Shown: positions 36,409 through 46,040, counted from the first letter of the stretch. The stretch: DNA of 64,000 bases from Candidatus Methylopumilus planktonicus (GCF_000981505.1 NZ_LN827929.1:806001-870000); one strand, 5' to 3'. Notes: generated from the sequence alone by a model not told the origin. A program made the numbers and translations.

Positions 36409-37635
36409 TTATTTTAACTTTGAATAGTGCGATTCTACATAGCTCATGACAATGGCTTTAAATTCTTTTGCAATATTGTCACCCTTTAAAGTGACCGTCT
36501 TTTCACCATCTACAAATACAGGGGCTACTGGAATTTCACCTGTACCAGGAAGACTAATACCAATATTGGCGAGCTTCGATTCTCCAGGGCCATTGACGAC
36601 ACATCCCATTACAGCGACTGACATATCTTCAACACCTGGAAATTGATCTTTCCATTGTGGCATCGAATCACGTAAAAAAGTTTGAATCTCGAGTGCTAAC
36701 TCTTGAAAATAAGTCGACGTCGTTCGGCCGCATCCAGGACATGCAGTCACTAAAGGTGTGAAAGAGCGAATCCCCATGGTTTGTAAAATTTCTTGCGCGA
36801 CCACGACTTCATTTGTTCTGGGTTCATTGGATATGGGTGTTAAAGATACGCGAATGGTGTCGCCGATACCTTGTTGTAAAAGAATAGCTAAAGCAGCGGT
36901 GGAGGCTACAATGCCTTTCGAACCCATTCCAGCTTCGGTTAAACCAAGGTGGAGTGGGTATGAAGTTCTTTTCGCAAGCTCATGATAAATAAGGATTAAA
37001 TCTTGAACAACACTCACTTTACAAGAGATCACAATTTTATTTTTTGGTAACCCCCAAGAGACGGCTTGCTCTGCACTTTCTAAAGCGGATTGAATTAAAG
37101 CTTCCCGCATGAGCGCATCGCTAGACAATGGATTCTTTAATTTCGCATTCTCATCCATCATCATCGCTAATTTAGCTTGATCTAAACTTCCCCAATTGAC
37201 CCCAATGCGTACCGGTTTATCATAGGTTTTAGCAATACTGATCATCGCTTCAAACTGTTCATCACGACGACTGCCCTTACCTACATTGCCAGGATTAATA
37301 CGGTATTTGGCGAGGAGTTTTGCGCACTCAGGGTAGGCTTGTAATAATTTGTGCCCATTAAAATGAAAATCGCCTACGATCGGCACATGACAATTTCTTT
37401 GTTTTAGCTCTTCGACAATCTTTGGAATGGCGTCTGCAGAAGCTTCATTATTCACTGTGACTCTGACAATTTCAGAACCGGCTTTCCATAAATCAAAAAC
37501 CTGTTCTACGGTTTTTTGAATATCTGCCGTATCGGTATTAGTCATGGATTGAACCACAATAGGCGAGCCCCCGCCGACGGGAACTGACCCCACCATCACT
37601 TGATAAGTCGGTTTTTTAATTAAGATTTCATTCAT
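36409..37635 (-). CDS. ispG: 4-hydroxy-3-methylbut-2-enyl diphosphate synthase IspG
   Basis: A 408-residue IspG (GcpE) of the MEP isoprenoid pathway. TIM-barrel motifs (VGSVPVGGGSPIVVQSM) are N-terminal; the C-terminal cluster domain has CPGCGRT and GCVVNGPGES, whose Cys residues bind the 4Fe-4S cluster. The lineage therefore makes isoprenoids by the MEP route. rodZ and pilW, commonly between rlmN and ispG, are absent. Confidence 0.97.
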   Translation of the reverse strand: MNEILIKKPTYQVMVGSVPVGGGSPIVVQSMTNTDTADIQKTVEQVFDLWKAGSEIVRVTVNNEASADAIPKIVEELKQRNCHVPIVGDFHFNGHKLLQAYPECAKLLAKYRINPGNVGKGSRRDEQFEAMISIAKTYDKPVRIGVNWGSLDQAKLAMMMDENAKLKNPLSSDALMREALIQSALESAEQAVSWGLPKNKIVISCKVSVVQDLILIYHELAKRTSYPLHLGLTEAGMGSKGIVASTAALAILLQQGIGDTIRVSLTPISNEPRTNEVVVAQEILQTMGIRSFTPLVTACPGCGRTTSTYFQELALEIQTFLRDSMPQWKDQFPGVEDMSVAVMGCVVNGPGESKLANIGISLPGTGEIPVAPVFVDGEKTVTLKGDNIAKEFKAIVMSYVESHYSKLK

Positions 37636-37661
37636 TTTTATACAATTAAATCAATAGTTTA

Positions 37662-38756
37662 TTAAGTTAAATTCATTCTTTTTAGAGATCTTGTGGTCTT
37701 ATCTTTCACCTGCCCTGCGAGCTGCCCACAAGCGGCATCAATATCGTCCCCTCTAGTTTTTCTGACCGTCACAATATAATCTTGATTCATAAGGACTTCT
37801 TTAAATTTACGAATTTGCTCGTAAGATGAACACTTATATCCGCTATTGGGGAATGGATTAAATGGGATTAAATTAAATTTACATGGCACATCTTTGACGA
37901 TTTGAAGTAAAGCTTTGGCATCTTCTATCGAATCATTAATACCATCTAACATGACATATTCGAACGTCACAAAATCTCTGGGTGCTTTTTCTAAATAACG
38001 CTGACACCCTGCCATAAGTTCTTTTATAGGAAATTTTTTATTAATAGGTACAATTTCGTCCCTTAATTTATCATTCGATGCATGAAGCGATACGGCCAAC
38101 GCCACAGGACAATCTTCTTTTAAGCGATCCATGGCGTTGACTAGCCCACTGGTAGAGAGTGTGACACGGCGGCGGCTTAAACCATAAGCCCTATCGTCTA
38201 ACATGAGTTTCATGGCACTCACCACATTATCATAATTAGCTAAAGGTTCCCCCATACCCATCATGACCACATTACTAATAATGCGTTCTGAGTTCGCTAA
38301 TGCGTTATAACCGTCTTGTTGGCGAACATAAAAATTAGCTAACCATAGTTGCCCAATAATTTCAGCAGTCGTTAAATTGCGATTAAACCCTTGTCGACCT
38401 GTGGAACAGAATGTACATTCAAGCGCGCATCCGACTTGAGACGAAATACATAAAGTACCTCGATCATCTTCGGGAATAAAAACGGTTTCGATACCATTAT
38501 TGCCACCCACATCGAATAGCCATTTACGTGTCCCATCATCCGACATCGCGTCACTCATAACGGATGGAAATTCAATGGTGGTTTTGTCTTTTAATACATC
38601 ACAAAATACTTTAGAAATATCAGTCATCTCATTGAAATCAATGAGACTTTCTTGATAAATCCAATGCATCAACTGCTTGGCTCGATAAGGCTTTTCACCG
38701 AACGTTTCAATATATGAAACGAGGTGCTCGTAGTCTAAATCGAGCAAGTTAGTCAT
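37662..38756 (-). CDS. rlmN: Dual-specificity RNA methyltransferase RlmN
   Basis: A 364-residue radical-SAM enzyme with CALECTFCSTGRQGFNRNL (CX3CX2C) and a late catalytic Cys in DIDAACGQLAG. RlmN methylates C2 of A2503 in 23S rRNA and A37 in some tRNAs. It is 7 nt downstream of ndk. Confidence 0.96.
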   Translation of the reverse strand: MTNLLDLDYEHLVSYIETFGEKPYRAKQLMHWIYQESLIDFNEMTDISKVFCDVLKDKTTIEFPSVMSDAMSDDGTRKWLFDVGGNNGIETVFIPEDDRGTLCISSQVGCALECTFCSTGRQGFNRNLTTAEIIGQLWLANFYVRQQDGYNALANSERIISNVVMMGMGEPLANYDNVVSAMKLMLDDRAYGLSRRRVTLSTSGLVNAMDRLKEDCPVALAVSLHASNDKLRDEIVPINKKFPIKELMAGCQRYLEKAPRDFVTFEYVMLDGINDSIEDAKALLQIVKDVPCKFNLIPFNPFPNSGYKCSSYEQIRKFKEVLMNQDYIVTVRKTRGDDIDAACGQLAGQVKDKTTRSLKRMNLT

Positions 38757-38763
38757 TTAAAAA

Positions 38764-39168
38764 TTAACCGAAGAAGTATTTGATTTCGATTTTTGCGTTA
38801 TCTAACGAATCAGATCCGTGCACAGCATTCGCATCAATACTTTCCGCAAAGTCAGCACGAATGGTTCCGGGCGCTGCTTCTTTAGGATTAGTAGCACCCA
38901 TTAAATCACGGTGTTTTAAAACAGCATTCTCCCCTTCTAAAGCTTGGATCATGACAGGGCCAGAAATCATAAAACCTACTAAATCTTTAAAGAAAGGGCG
39001 ATCTTTGTGCACAGCATAAAAGCCTTCTGCTTCAGCTTGAGATAAATGTGTCATTTTAGCTTTAATAATTTTTAAGCCTGCATTCTCAAAACGTGAATAG
39101 ATTTGACCAATCACATTTTTTTTAACTGCATCAGGTTTAATAATCGATAAGGTTTGTTCAATTGCCAT
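38764..39168 (-). CDS. ndk: Nucleoside diphosphate kinase
   Basis: A 134-residue Ndk with TLSIIKPDAVKKN at the N terminus and the phospho-histidine motif NAVHGSDS. The protein stops at KYFFG, some seven to nine residues before the usual end of E. coli-like enzymes; this trims the tail only. A GGAG ribosome site lies 11 nt before the ATG. It balances NTP pools and heads the ndk-rlmN-ispG-hisS run. Confidence 0.95.
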   Translation of the reverse strand: MAIEQTLSIIKPDAVKKNVIGQIYSRFENAGLKIIKAKMTHLSQAEAEGFYAVHKDRPFFKDLVGFMISGPVMIQALEGENAVLKHRDLMGATNPKEAAPGTIRADFAESIDANAVHGSDSLDNAKIEIKYFFG

Positions 39169-39252
39169 TTGTAATGTACTCCGTAAGATTTAACATCGTT
39201 GAAAAGACTGTTAAAATAACATTTTTAGAGGTTTTAATAAAGAACAAAGCTC

Positions 39253-40185
39253 ATGCAACGCACCTATTTAACAACTGCGATGTACTATTTTGTAAGCCTT
39301 CCTCACTTTAAAACGTTAAGAGAGCCACTTCTCAATTTCTGCATATCTAAAAACATCAAAGGCACCCTTCTTTTAGCTGATGAGGGTATCAACGGCACCG
39401 TCGCCGGCTCTGAAAAATCAACCATCGAATTGCTCGACTATTTAAAAACAGATCCACTTTTTGAAGGTCACTTCAAAAACTTAAGCCATAAAGAATCTTG
39501 GTCGGATAAACATCCCTTCTATCGCATGAAGGTGAAGCTTAAAAAAGAAATTGTGACTTTAGGGGTTCCGGGTGTATCACCTACTAAAGTGGTGGGGAAA
39601 TATGTCAAGCCTCAAGATTGGAATAAGATTATTTCAGATCCGGAAGTAGTATTGATTGATACACGCAATGATTATGAATATGCGATTGGGTCTTTTAGAA
39701 ATGCGATTAATCCAAAAACCAATTCCTTCCGAGAATTTCCTGAATACGTGAGAACACATTTTGATCTTAAGAAATATAAGAAGGTCGCTATGTTTTGTAC
39801 TGGCGGCATTCGTTGTGAAAAAGCCTCCTCCTTCATGATGAGTGAAGGTTTTGATGAAGTGTATCACTTAGAAGGTGGCATTCTAAAATACTTAGAAGAA
39901 GTGAAGCCTGATGAGAGTTTATGGCAAGGCGAATGCTTTGTATTTGATCAACGTGTCGCTATTAAACATGGACTTGAAGTGGGCGATTACGATCAATGCT
40001 ATGCCTGTCGTTATCCGCTATCTCATGACGATATGAAGAGTGATAAATACACGCCTGGTATCTCCTGCCCTCATTGCTTTAATACACACACCCCAGAAAA
40101 GTTAAAGAGCCTAACTGAGCGTCAACGACAAGTAATTTTAGCTAAAAAGCGCGGAGAAGAGCATATAGGTAAAAAACTTGTTTAA
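39253..40185 (+). CDS. trhO: tRNA uridine(34) hydroxylase TrhO
   Basis: A 310-residue rhodanese-domain protein (YceA/TrhO). The active-site loop is FCTGGIRCEKAS (about residues 180-191), after the acylphosphatase-like N-terminal domain with LLADEGINGTVAGS. A Cys-rich C-terminal finger (CYACRYPLS...CPHCF) is visible. TrhO makes 5-hydroxyuridine at tRNA position 34. It is the last core gene before the polysaccharide locus. Confidence 0.94.
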   Translation: MQRTYLTTAMYYFVSLPHFKTLREPLLNFCISKNIKGTLLLADEGINGTVAGSEKSTIELLDYLKTDPLFEGHFKNLSHKESWSDKHPFYRMKVKLKKEIVTLGVPGVSPTKVVGKYVKPQDWNKIISDPEVVLIDTRNDYEYAIGSFRNAINPKTNSFREFPEYVRTHFDLKKYKKVAMFCTGGIRCEKASSFMMSEGFDEVYHLEGGILKYLEEVKPDESLWQGECFVFDQRVAIKHGLEVGDYDQCYACRYPLSHDDMKSDKYTPGISCPHCFNTHTPEKLKSLTERQRQVILAKKRGEEHIGKKLV

Positions 40186-40237
40186 TTACCTAACCACCTT
40201 CTCGTTTCAGGCCCCCCCTTAAATTGAGACTAATACT

Positions 40238-41506
40238 ATGAAAATGTATGTCCAACAATTGTTTCAAGAAAAACCTTTAAAAATACTTGAATTACTTTTT
40301 TTAAGTCTTTTTATACTCGCCCTTCCAAGTCTAGAAGCCCCAAAAAATATTTTCTTAGCAGGCTTTATTTTGATAGCTCTATGGAATCAATTTCAAATAA
40401 ATAAAAAACCATCATGGTCAGCTTGGGATTGGATTTTTTTATTATTCATAACATCCTCTCTCTTGAGTGCTATTTTTTCTGGCATTCATAATGGGGATGA
40501 ATGGGATGGTTTTAGAACGATTTTATTTATAATTTCATTTGGCTGGGTGATGTCTAGAGCAAACTATCAAAAAAATCAGATTCTTTCATTATTTTTAATG
40601 AGTATATGCTCAGCATTTTTAGCCTTAATTTTTGCTTGGTATGAATTGAATATAAGCCATGCAAGAAGACTTTTAGAGCTTCATTCAGTTGGCCATGTCA
40701 ATCATTCAGCAATTTATCTCACGACTATTATAGGTGCATCCACTGGGATGTTTTTATCCTTAAAGTCTTACAATCTCAAGCATTTTAAATGCACAGCACT
40801 TTTTATTATTACAATGCTATTCTTAATAGCAATAGCTATTCAAGCTAGCAGGATTGCCGCTGCAGTTTCTTTTTTAACTATAGCAATTCTTATTACAACA
40901 CTTCTAAATACCAACAAAATAAAAATATATGCTTTTTTATCTCTCATAACCTTCGTTTGTTTTTTATTTTTAATTAACAGCAATATAGTCAAAAGAACTA
41001 TGACTACATTCAGAGACGATATGAAAAACGAATACTCAAAAAACTATACGCTGCCTCAGAAATTGCTGGGGGAAAGAACGCGAGTATGGAGGGTTGCTCT
41101 TGAGGCATCTCAATTTAATCCACTATTAGGTATTGGTAATAAAAATTGGAGCAAACTCACACCTCAAATGATACAAAATCATGTGGAGGCTAAAGGAAAA
41201 ATCTTTAATAGCGAAGATTATTTTTTATCAAAACACAGTCATAGCCTTTATCTAACTGCATGGGTTGAAAGAGGATTATTGGGACTTTCTGCAGTCCTAA
41301 TAATGATGATTTTTTGGCTAAGGGAGCTTATTAGTGATTATAAACGTATTAAAAAATCGAGAGAATTAATCTATTTATGGTCAGGCGCTCTATCTGCTTG
41401 GATGTCGATTTTTTTAAATGGAATTTTTAATACATCATTTCAGCATGAAAATGCACTGCTTGCTCTTTTCTTTTTAAGTCTTTACCTCATAGCTAAAAAA
41501 AATTAG
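40238..41506 (+). CDS. O-antigen ligase/polymerase-like membrane protein (WaaL/Wzy)
   Basis: A 422-residue protein with about ten to twelve membrane helices and a large polar loop (about 255-340) containing LGERTRVWRVALEASQFNPLLGIGNKNW and HSHSLYLTAWVERGLLG, the signature of the PF04932 O-antigen ligase/polymerase family. It joins or polymerises polysaccharide on lipid A or undecaprenol at the periplasmic face. It opens the locus on the + strand and ends 4 nt into the convergent transaldolase gene. WaaL versus Wzy cannot be told by eye; a second such protein is encoded at 49.3-50.5 kb. Confidence 0.85.
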   Translation: MKMYVQQLFQEKPLKILELLFLSLFILALPSLEAPKNIFLAGFILIALWNQFQINKKPSWSAWDWIFLLFITSSLLSAIFSGIHNGDEWDGFRTILFIISFGWVMSRANYQKNQILSLFLMSICSAFLALIFAWYELNISHARRLLELHSVGHVNHSAIYLTTIIGASTGMFLSLKSYNLKHFKCTALFIITMLFLIAIAIQASRIAAAVSFLTIAILITTLLNTNKIKIYAFLSLITFVCFLFLINSNIVKRTMTTFRDDMKNEYSKNYTLPQKLLGERTRVWRVALEASQFNPLLGIGNKNWSKLTPQMIQNHVEAKGKIFNSEDYFLSKHSHSLYLTAWVERGLLGLSAVLIMMIFWLRELISDYKRIKKSRELIYLWSGALSAWMSIFLNGIFNTSFQHENALLALFFLSLYLIAKKN

Positions 41507-42219
41507 AGCTTGTATCCAGCAACCACAGCATCATTAAAAAACATCTTTACAGTATCTAGAGAGTACTCATTTAAATCATAGTCGATCATATCGAGTTTTT
41601 TAAGAATATCTTGTGTCACTGTAATAATATGACAGCCAATTTGATCCGCTTGAAATATATTTAAAAGTTCTCTTGGACTGGCCCAGATAAGTTCAGTTAG
41701 AGGTAATGTTTTTAAAATACTTAAAGATTTCATCATTAAGGGGATAGGGTCTACACCAGTATCAGCAATTCTTCCGGCAAAGATAGAAACATAACTTGGC
41801 ACCTTGGGATTTAAAACTTTAGAAATCTCTTCAACTTGGTTTAATGTCATTAAAGCCGTGATATTTAATTTAACTTTCTCTTCAGATAGTTTTTTTACTG
41901 AGGAGTATGAAGGTATCCTTTTTGTATTCATGATAGGTATTTTCACATAAACATTGCTTCCCCAGCTTGCGATTTCAAGAGCCTGTCTCTCCATGTCATC
42001 AAAATCATCGGAGAAAACTTCAAATGAAATTGGTTTGTCTTTTATTTCAGACAATATATCAAGACAAAAAGCTTTGTAATCCTTTATTCCTGCTTTATTC
42101 ATAAGTGTCGGATTTGTAGTAAGTCCTTTAATAAAAGGCTTGCTATACATTTCAAGCATCTTACTTTTATCTGCTCCATCGGCAAATATTTTCACATTTA
42201 AATTGTTAATTTTTTCCAT
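41503..42219 (-). CDS. Transaldolase-family protein
   Basis: A 238-residue Tal/fructose-6-phosphate aldolase-type TIM barrel. GLTTNPTLMNKAGI (about 32-45) and the catalytic lysine strand VYVKIPIMNT (about 89-98) are clear, and ASPRELLN replaces the usual ASxR segment. It is next to gmhB and gmhA, whose pathway starts from sedoheptulose 7-phosphate, so a role in supplying that sugar is likely (inference). Confidence 0.85.
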   Translation of the reverse strand: MEKINNLNVKIFADGADKSKMLEMYSKPFIKGLTTNPTLMNKAGIKDYKAFCLDILSEIKDKPISFEVFSDDFDDMERQALEIASWGSNVYVKIPIMNTKRIPSYSSVKKLSEEKVKLNITALMTLNQVEEISKVLNPKVPSYVSIFAGRIADTGVDPIPLMMKSLSILKTLPLTELIWASPRELLNIFQADQIGCHIITVTQDILKKLDMIDYDLNEYSLDTVKMFFNDAVVAGYKL

Positions 42220-42220
42220 A

Positions 42221-42748
42221 TTAAATATCGCCTAATATAAATTCAGCAGCCTCAAGAAGATCTGAAGCTTTATAACCATAGGTTACGGGTTGCTTTTCTT
42301 TGTAACTGTAGTCAATGAAAATTGTTTTACATCCTGCAGATATACCAGCTTCAATATCCCTCCAGCGGTCACCAATCATGTAGCTATTTTTTAAATCAAT
42401 ATTATATTTTTCAGCTGCTTTTAATATGTTACCAGGATTGGGCTTTCTGCATTCGCAATGATCTGAGTCGTCATGGTAGCAGGACTTTATTTCATCAATT
42501 GGAAAGTTAGACTTTAGGAAGCTATGAATTAACTCAACTTTATCCTTGGAAATATCTCCTCGTGCCACATCTGGTTGATTAGTTACAACAATTAAATAAT
42601 ATCCGACGTCATGAAGAAGATTAAGAGCTTTTTCCACTCCATCAATAATTTTAAAATCATCTAATGACAATGGAGGGTAAGGCTTGCCATCAATAATTCT
42701 TGGGTGATTAATTACACCGTCACGATCAAGAAAAATTGCCTTATTCAT
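42221..42748 (-). CDS. gmhB: D-glycero-D-manno-heptose 1,7-bisphosphate phosphatase
   Basis: A 175-residue HAD phosphatase of the GmhB type: FLDRDGVINHPR (residues 5-16), TNQPDVARG, and the zinc loop CYHDDSDHCECRKPNPGN. It removes the C7 phosphate from heptose bisphosphate. The gene adjoins gmhA with no gap, matching a nucleotide-heptose operon. Confidence 0.92.
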   Translation of the reverse strand: MNKAIFLDRDGVINHPRIIDGKPYPPLSLDDFKIIDGVEKALNLLHDVGYYLIVVTNQPDVARGDISKDKVELIHSFLKSNFPIDEIKSCYHDDSDHCECRKPNPGNILKAAEKYNIDLKNSYMIGDRWRDIEAGISAGCKTIFIDYSYKEKQPVTYGYKASDLLEAAEFILGDI

Positions 42749-43348
42749 CTATTTCTTTGACGATTCCCATTTTGTCTGATTTACCTTTAGCTTAGGATGC
42801 GAAACGATAAGGTGCCATACTACCGCCTGAAAAGCCTCAGTATGTGGCGTGATATTTTCTGGATTAACAGTAGGTATAATGACGCATGCATCTGCGACTT
42901 GTGCTGTATATCCACCATCTCTTCCAACTACGCCAGTAATTTTAGAGCCAACCTCTTTGGCGTACTGAAGAGCCAAAACAAGATTTGGGCTTATATTTTT
43001 TTCTAAACTACCTCCCCCAACCGAAAAGATAAAAATTAGATCCTTAGAATTAAGCTTACTTATCTTAAGCCATGACTCAAAAACAGTAGGCCAGCCCTCA
43101 TCATTTGTGCGAGCAGTCAGCTCTGAAACATTGTCGGTTGGGGCATAAGACTCAATTTCAACAATTTTACGAAAATCATTTACAGCATGAGAGCAATTGC
43201 CAGCGCTACCCCCTACCCCAAGAAAAAAAATTCTTCCACCTGTTGCTTTAACCGTCTGCAAAAGATTAACAACTTTTTCTATCGAGTCAGTGTCAATCTG
43301 ATTAATTATTTCTATGGCTTCTTTCAAATGAGATTCAGCGTAATTCAT
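42749..43348 (-). CDS. gmhA: Sedoheptulose 7-phosphate isomerase (GmhA-like)
   Basis: A 199-residue SIS-domain protein with FFLGVGGSAGNCSHAVNDFRK and IFSVGGGSLEKNISPNLV. GmhA turns sedoheptulose 7-phosphate into D-glycero-D-manno-heptose 7-phosphate. It is 1 nt from gmhB and followed by hddC and hddA, which together point to the GDP-heptose rather than ADP-heptose branch. Confidence 0.9.
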   Translation of the reverse strand: MNYAESHLKEAIEIINQIDTDSIEKVVNLLQTVKATGGRIFFLGVGGSAGNCSHAVNDFRKIVEIESYAPTDNVSELTARTNDEGWPTVFESWLKISKLNSKDLIFIFSVGGGSLEKNISPNLVLALQYAKEVGSKITGVVGRDGGYTAQVADACVIIPTVNPENITPHTEAFQAVVWHLIVSHPKLKVNQTKWESSKK

Positions 43349-43352
43349 AAAA

Positions 43353-44054
43353 TCATCCTAATTTAAAATTATTTAAATAATCTTCAGTTTCTTGTATACC
43401 TTTTTGTGAGCCAATTTCATAAAACCTTTCATAAACCTCAAATGCACTTAATTCACTTCTAGAAGACAATAAAGCAAAGAGATCAGAAAGATCAAAGATC
43501 TGTTCATTTATGAAATAATTAAAAGCACTTTTATTTAAAATAGATAATCCGTAATCGATATATTTCATATTGGGCTTAGGGTTTCTTTTATTATACTCAA
43601 TCAATTTACCATCAAGATATAAAACATTACTTAAGTCCCATGCGTTATCATTTTTAATAATCGTCATAAGCCCTAATTTCTTTGCATCGTAAGCTTTTTG
43701 TACTTTTTCAAAATTGATAGGTAATAATGAATCTCCATATAAAACAAAAAAATTTGGATCGAGCAAATGCAATGCTTTTGATATGGAGCCCCCGGTTCCT
43801 AATTGCTTATCGCCGTCATATGAGTATTTGATACTTAAATTAAAATTGCGCCCATCGCCAACAGCAGACTCAATCATTTCTCCTAAATGACCTACACATA
43901 GAACTACATTTTTAACGCCTTGGGATTTTAAAATATCTAATTGATGAAAGATAAAAGGTTTTCCTGAAATCTCTAGCAAAGATTTAGGCAGTTTTTTTGT
44001 AACCTCTCCGAGACGCGTGGCCAACCCTCCAGCAAGTATAGCTACAGAATACAA
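43353..44054 (-). CDS. hddC: Heptose-1-phosphate guanylyltransferase, HddC-like (copy 1)
   Basis: A 233-residue sugar nucleotidyltransferase with LAGGLATRLGEVTKKLPKSL (residues 7-26) and YGDSLLPINF. In the operon with gmhA, gmhB and hddA it should make GDP-D-glycero-alpha-D-manno-heptose. Start codon is TTG, two nt after the hddA stop. Nucleotide preference (GTP) is inferred from context. Confidence 0.85.
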   Translation of the reverse strand: MYSVAILAGGLATRLGEVTKKLPKSLLEISGKPFIFHQLDILKSQGVKNVVLCVGHLGEMIESAVGDGRNFNLSIKYSYDGDKQLGTGGSISKALHLLDPNFFVLYGDSLLPINFEKVQKAYDAKKLGLMTIIKNDNAWDLSNVLYLDGKLIEYNKRNPKPNMKYIDYGLSILNKSAFNYFINEQIFDLSDLFALLSSRSELSAFEVYERFYEIGSQKGIQETEDYLNNFKLG

Positions 44055-44055
44055 T

Positions 44056-45039
44056 TTAAGATGACAGTACTATCTTAGTACCTTCAAAATCAAACCTGAA
44101 GCGAACCTCTTCCAGACCTTCTTTACCCATGGCTTGCCTTAATTTTTCTGGATCTTTTGCCATAAACATTAAGAAACCCCCTCCACCCGCTCCAACAACT
44201 TTCCCCCCAATTGCTCCATTTGTAAGTGCTAATTCATACCATTCGTTAATTTTTTCATTGCTCATACTGGATGATCTATTTTTTTTATGCTGCCAATGCT
44301 CATGCATTAATTCACCAAAAGAAATTAAATCTCCCTCTTCCAGCGCTTTTTTACTTTTATAGCCAATATCTTTGGTGTAATGAAGGTTATTCAAGATCTC
44401 ATCTTCATTATTATCTGATCGAATCTTTTGATCTTTTAATATCTCACTAGCGCTTCTTGAAAAGCCAGTGAAAAAAAGAAGTAAATTGTCTTCTAATTGA
44501 TATAAAGTTTTACTAGATAAATTTAATGCTGAATAAGTAACAGTATCATCCTTATGAAAAGCAAAGCTTGAAATTCCGCCTACCGAAGCAATATATTGGT
44601 CTTGCTTGCCTATAGGCTCTCTAAGCTTTTCTATTTCAATAAAACATGCTAATTCTGCTAAGTCCTGTTGAGAAAGATATCTTCTGTTATAGACATATAA
44701 GGCTTTTAATAACGCTGTAGTAAAGCTGCCAGAAGAGCCAAGTCCAGTGCCAGCTGGAATATCTGCCATTGAGCTTATTTCAATTTGCAAATTCTTTTCG
44801 TCAAATAATTTTAAAGCTTCTCGAATAATGGGATGTTTAATTGAGTCAACATCCTGAGAATTTTCCATAGAAGAATATCTAAAAATACCACCTTTATTAA
44901 AAGGCTTATTAATAGCTACATAAATATACTTATCAATTGCAGCAGAAACTAAAAAACCCTCATGTTGCTTATAATAAGAAGGTAAATCTGTACCGCCGCC
45001 GCCTAGCGATATTCTTAAAGGACTTCTGGCAATAATCAT
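44056..45039 (-). CDS. hddA: Heptose 7-phosphate kinase, HddA-like (copy 1)
   Basis: A 327-residue GHMP kinase with RISLGGGGTDLPSYY, ATP loop PAGTGLGSSGSF (about 94-105) and GKVVGAGGGGFLMF. HddA phosphorylates D-glycero-D-manno-heptose 7-phosphate at C1. An AGAAGGG ribosome site precedes ATG 45039. A paralogue lies at 56068-57060. Confidence 0.88.
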   Translation of the reverse strand: MIIARSPLRISLGGGGTDLPSYYKQHEGFLVSAAIDKYIYVAINKPFNKGGIFRYSSMENSQDVDSIKHPIIREALKLFDEKNLQIEISSMADIPAGTGLGSSGSFTTALLKALYVYNRRYLSQQDLAELACFIEIEKLREPIGKQDQYIASVGGISSFAFHKDDTVTYSALNLSSKTLYQLEDNLLLFFTGFSRSASEILKDQKIRSDNNEDEILNNLHYTKDIGYKSKKALEEGDLISFGELMHEHWQHKKNRSSSMSNEKINEWYELALTNGAIGGKVVGAGGGGFLMFMAKDPEKLRQAMGKEGLEEVRFRFDFEGTKIVLSS

Positions 45040-45060
45040 ATAACCCTTCTTTATCTAAAA

Positions 45061-46023
45061 TTATGCAAATAAGAACTCTGCATTTTTAATTAACTCACTA
45101 ACAGAAAAATTAATAGCTTCTTTTGATGTGTAAGATGGCAACCAGCCTAAAGATTTTATTTTGTCTGAATTCATTCTAACAACAGGCACGTCACCTTTCC
45201 AGCCCCTTTTGCCACCAGAATAATTAAAATTACATTTTTGATAATTGCCACCCATTTGCTGGATAACAATGTTTGCAATTTCGGTGACTGTGATATAGCT
45301 ATCTGGAGCCACATTATAAACATCGAAGATCTTACTCTGTTTATAAAAAGCAATATCTAAGGCTTTAATTACGTCAGAAACGTGAATATAGGGTTTGCTT
45401 TGACTACCATCGCCCAATATTGATAACTCGGAAGAATTGTTTTTCAATCGTTTAATAAAATCATATGCAACACCATGTGTTTGACGGCCACCAATAACGT
45501 TACCAAACCTAAAAACACATGCTCTAAAATCGAACATGTGGCAATAACTTGAAATTAAGGCTTCACAAGCTAGCTTACTTGCACCATAAGTTGATATAGG
45601 CTCCATTGGACCATAATCCTCATACACAACTTTATCGCCAATATCTCCATATACTCCAGAACCTGAAGAGTAAATTAAATTCTTAGCCCCAGCTTTTCTC
45701 ATCCCCTCAAGAACAATCTGAGTTAAAACAGTGCCTTGTTTAAAATCAATATCAGGCTCTTCTACTGCTTTGGAGATATCAGGATTGGCGGCAAGCAAAA
45801 ACACTACATCTTTGTCTTTGCAGGCTTTAAAGATTTCATCGTCATAAATATCATTTTCAAAGATATGAAGCCTTTTGTCATTTTGATGATCTTTTAAGTG
45901 CCATAGCTTTCCTGAGGAAAAATTATCGTAAACAGCCACTTCAGAAGTTTTTGTATTTGATAAGAGATGGTCAACGATATAACTTCCTATAAAACCTGCT
46001 CCACCAATCACTAAATATTTCAA
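45061..46023 (-). CDS. NAD-dependent sugar epimerase/dehydratase (extended SDR)
   Basis: A 320-residue extended SDR with GGAGFIGSYIVDHLL (residues 6-20), SSGSGVYG and catalytic YGASK. It resembles GalE-like UDP- or GDP-sugar epimerases; C-terminal DVYNVAPDSYITVTEIA binds the sugar nucleotide. Start codon is TTG with a GGGGAA site upstream. The substrate could be the nucleotide-heptose made by its neighbours, but this is not shown. Confidence 0.82.
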   Translation of the reverse strand: MKYLVIGGAGFIGSYIVDHLLSNTKTSEVAVYDNFSSGKLWHLKDHQNDKRLHIFENDIYDDEIFKACKDKDVVFLLAANPDISKAVEEPDIDFKQGTVLTQIVLEGMRKAGAKNLIYSSGSGVYGDIGDKVVYEDYGPMEPISTYGASKLACEALISSYCHMFDFRACVFRFGNVIGGRQTHGVAYDFIKRLKNNSSELSILGDGSQSKPYIHVSDVIKALDIAFYKQSKIFDVYNVAPDSYITVTEIANIVIQQMGGNYQKCNFNYSGGKRGWKGDVPVVRMNSDKIKSLGWLPSYTSKEAINFSVSELIKNAEFLFA

Positions 46024-46040
46024 TATATTCCCCGGTAAAA

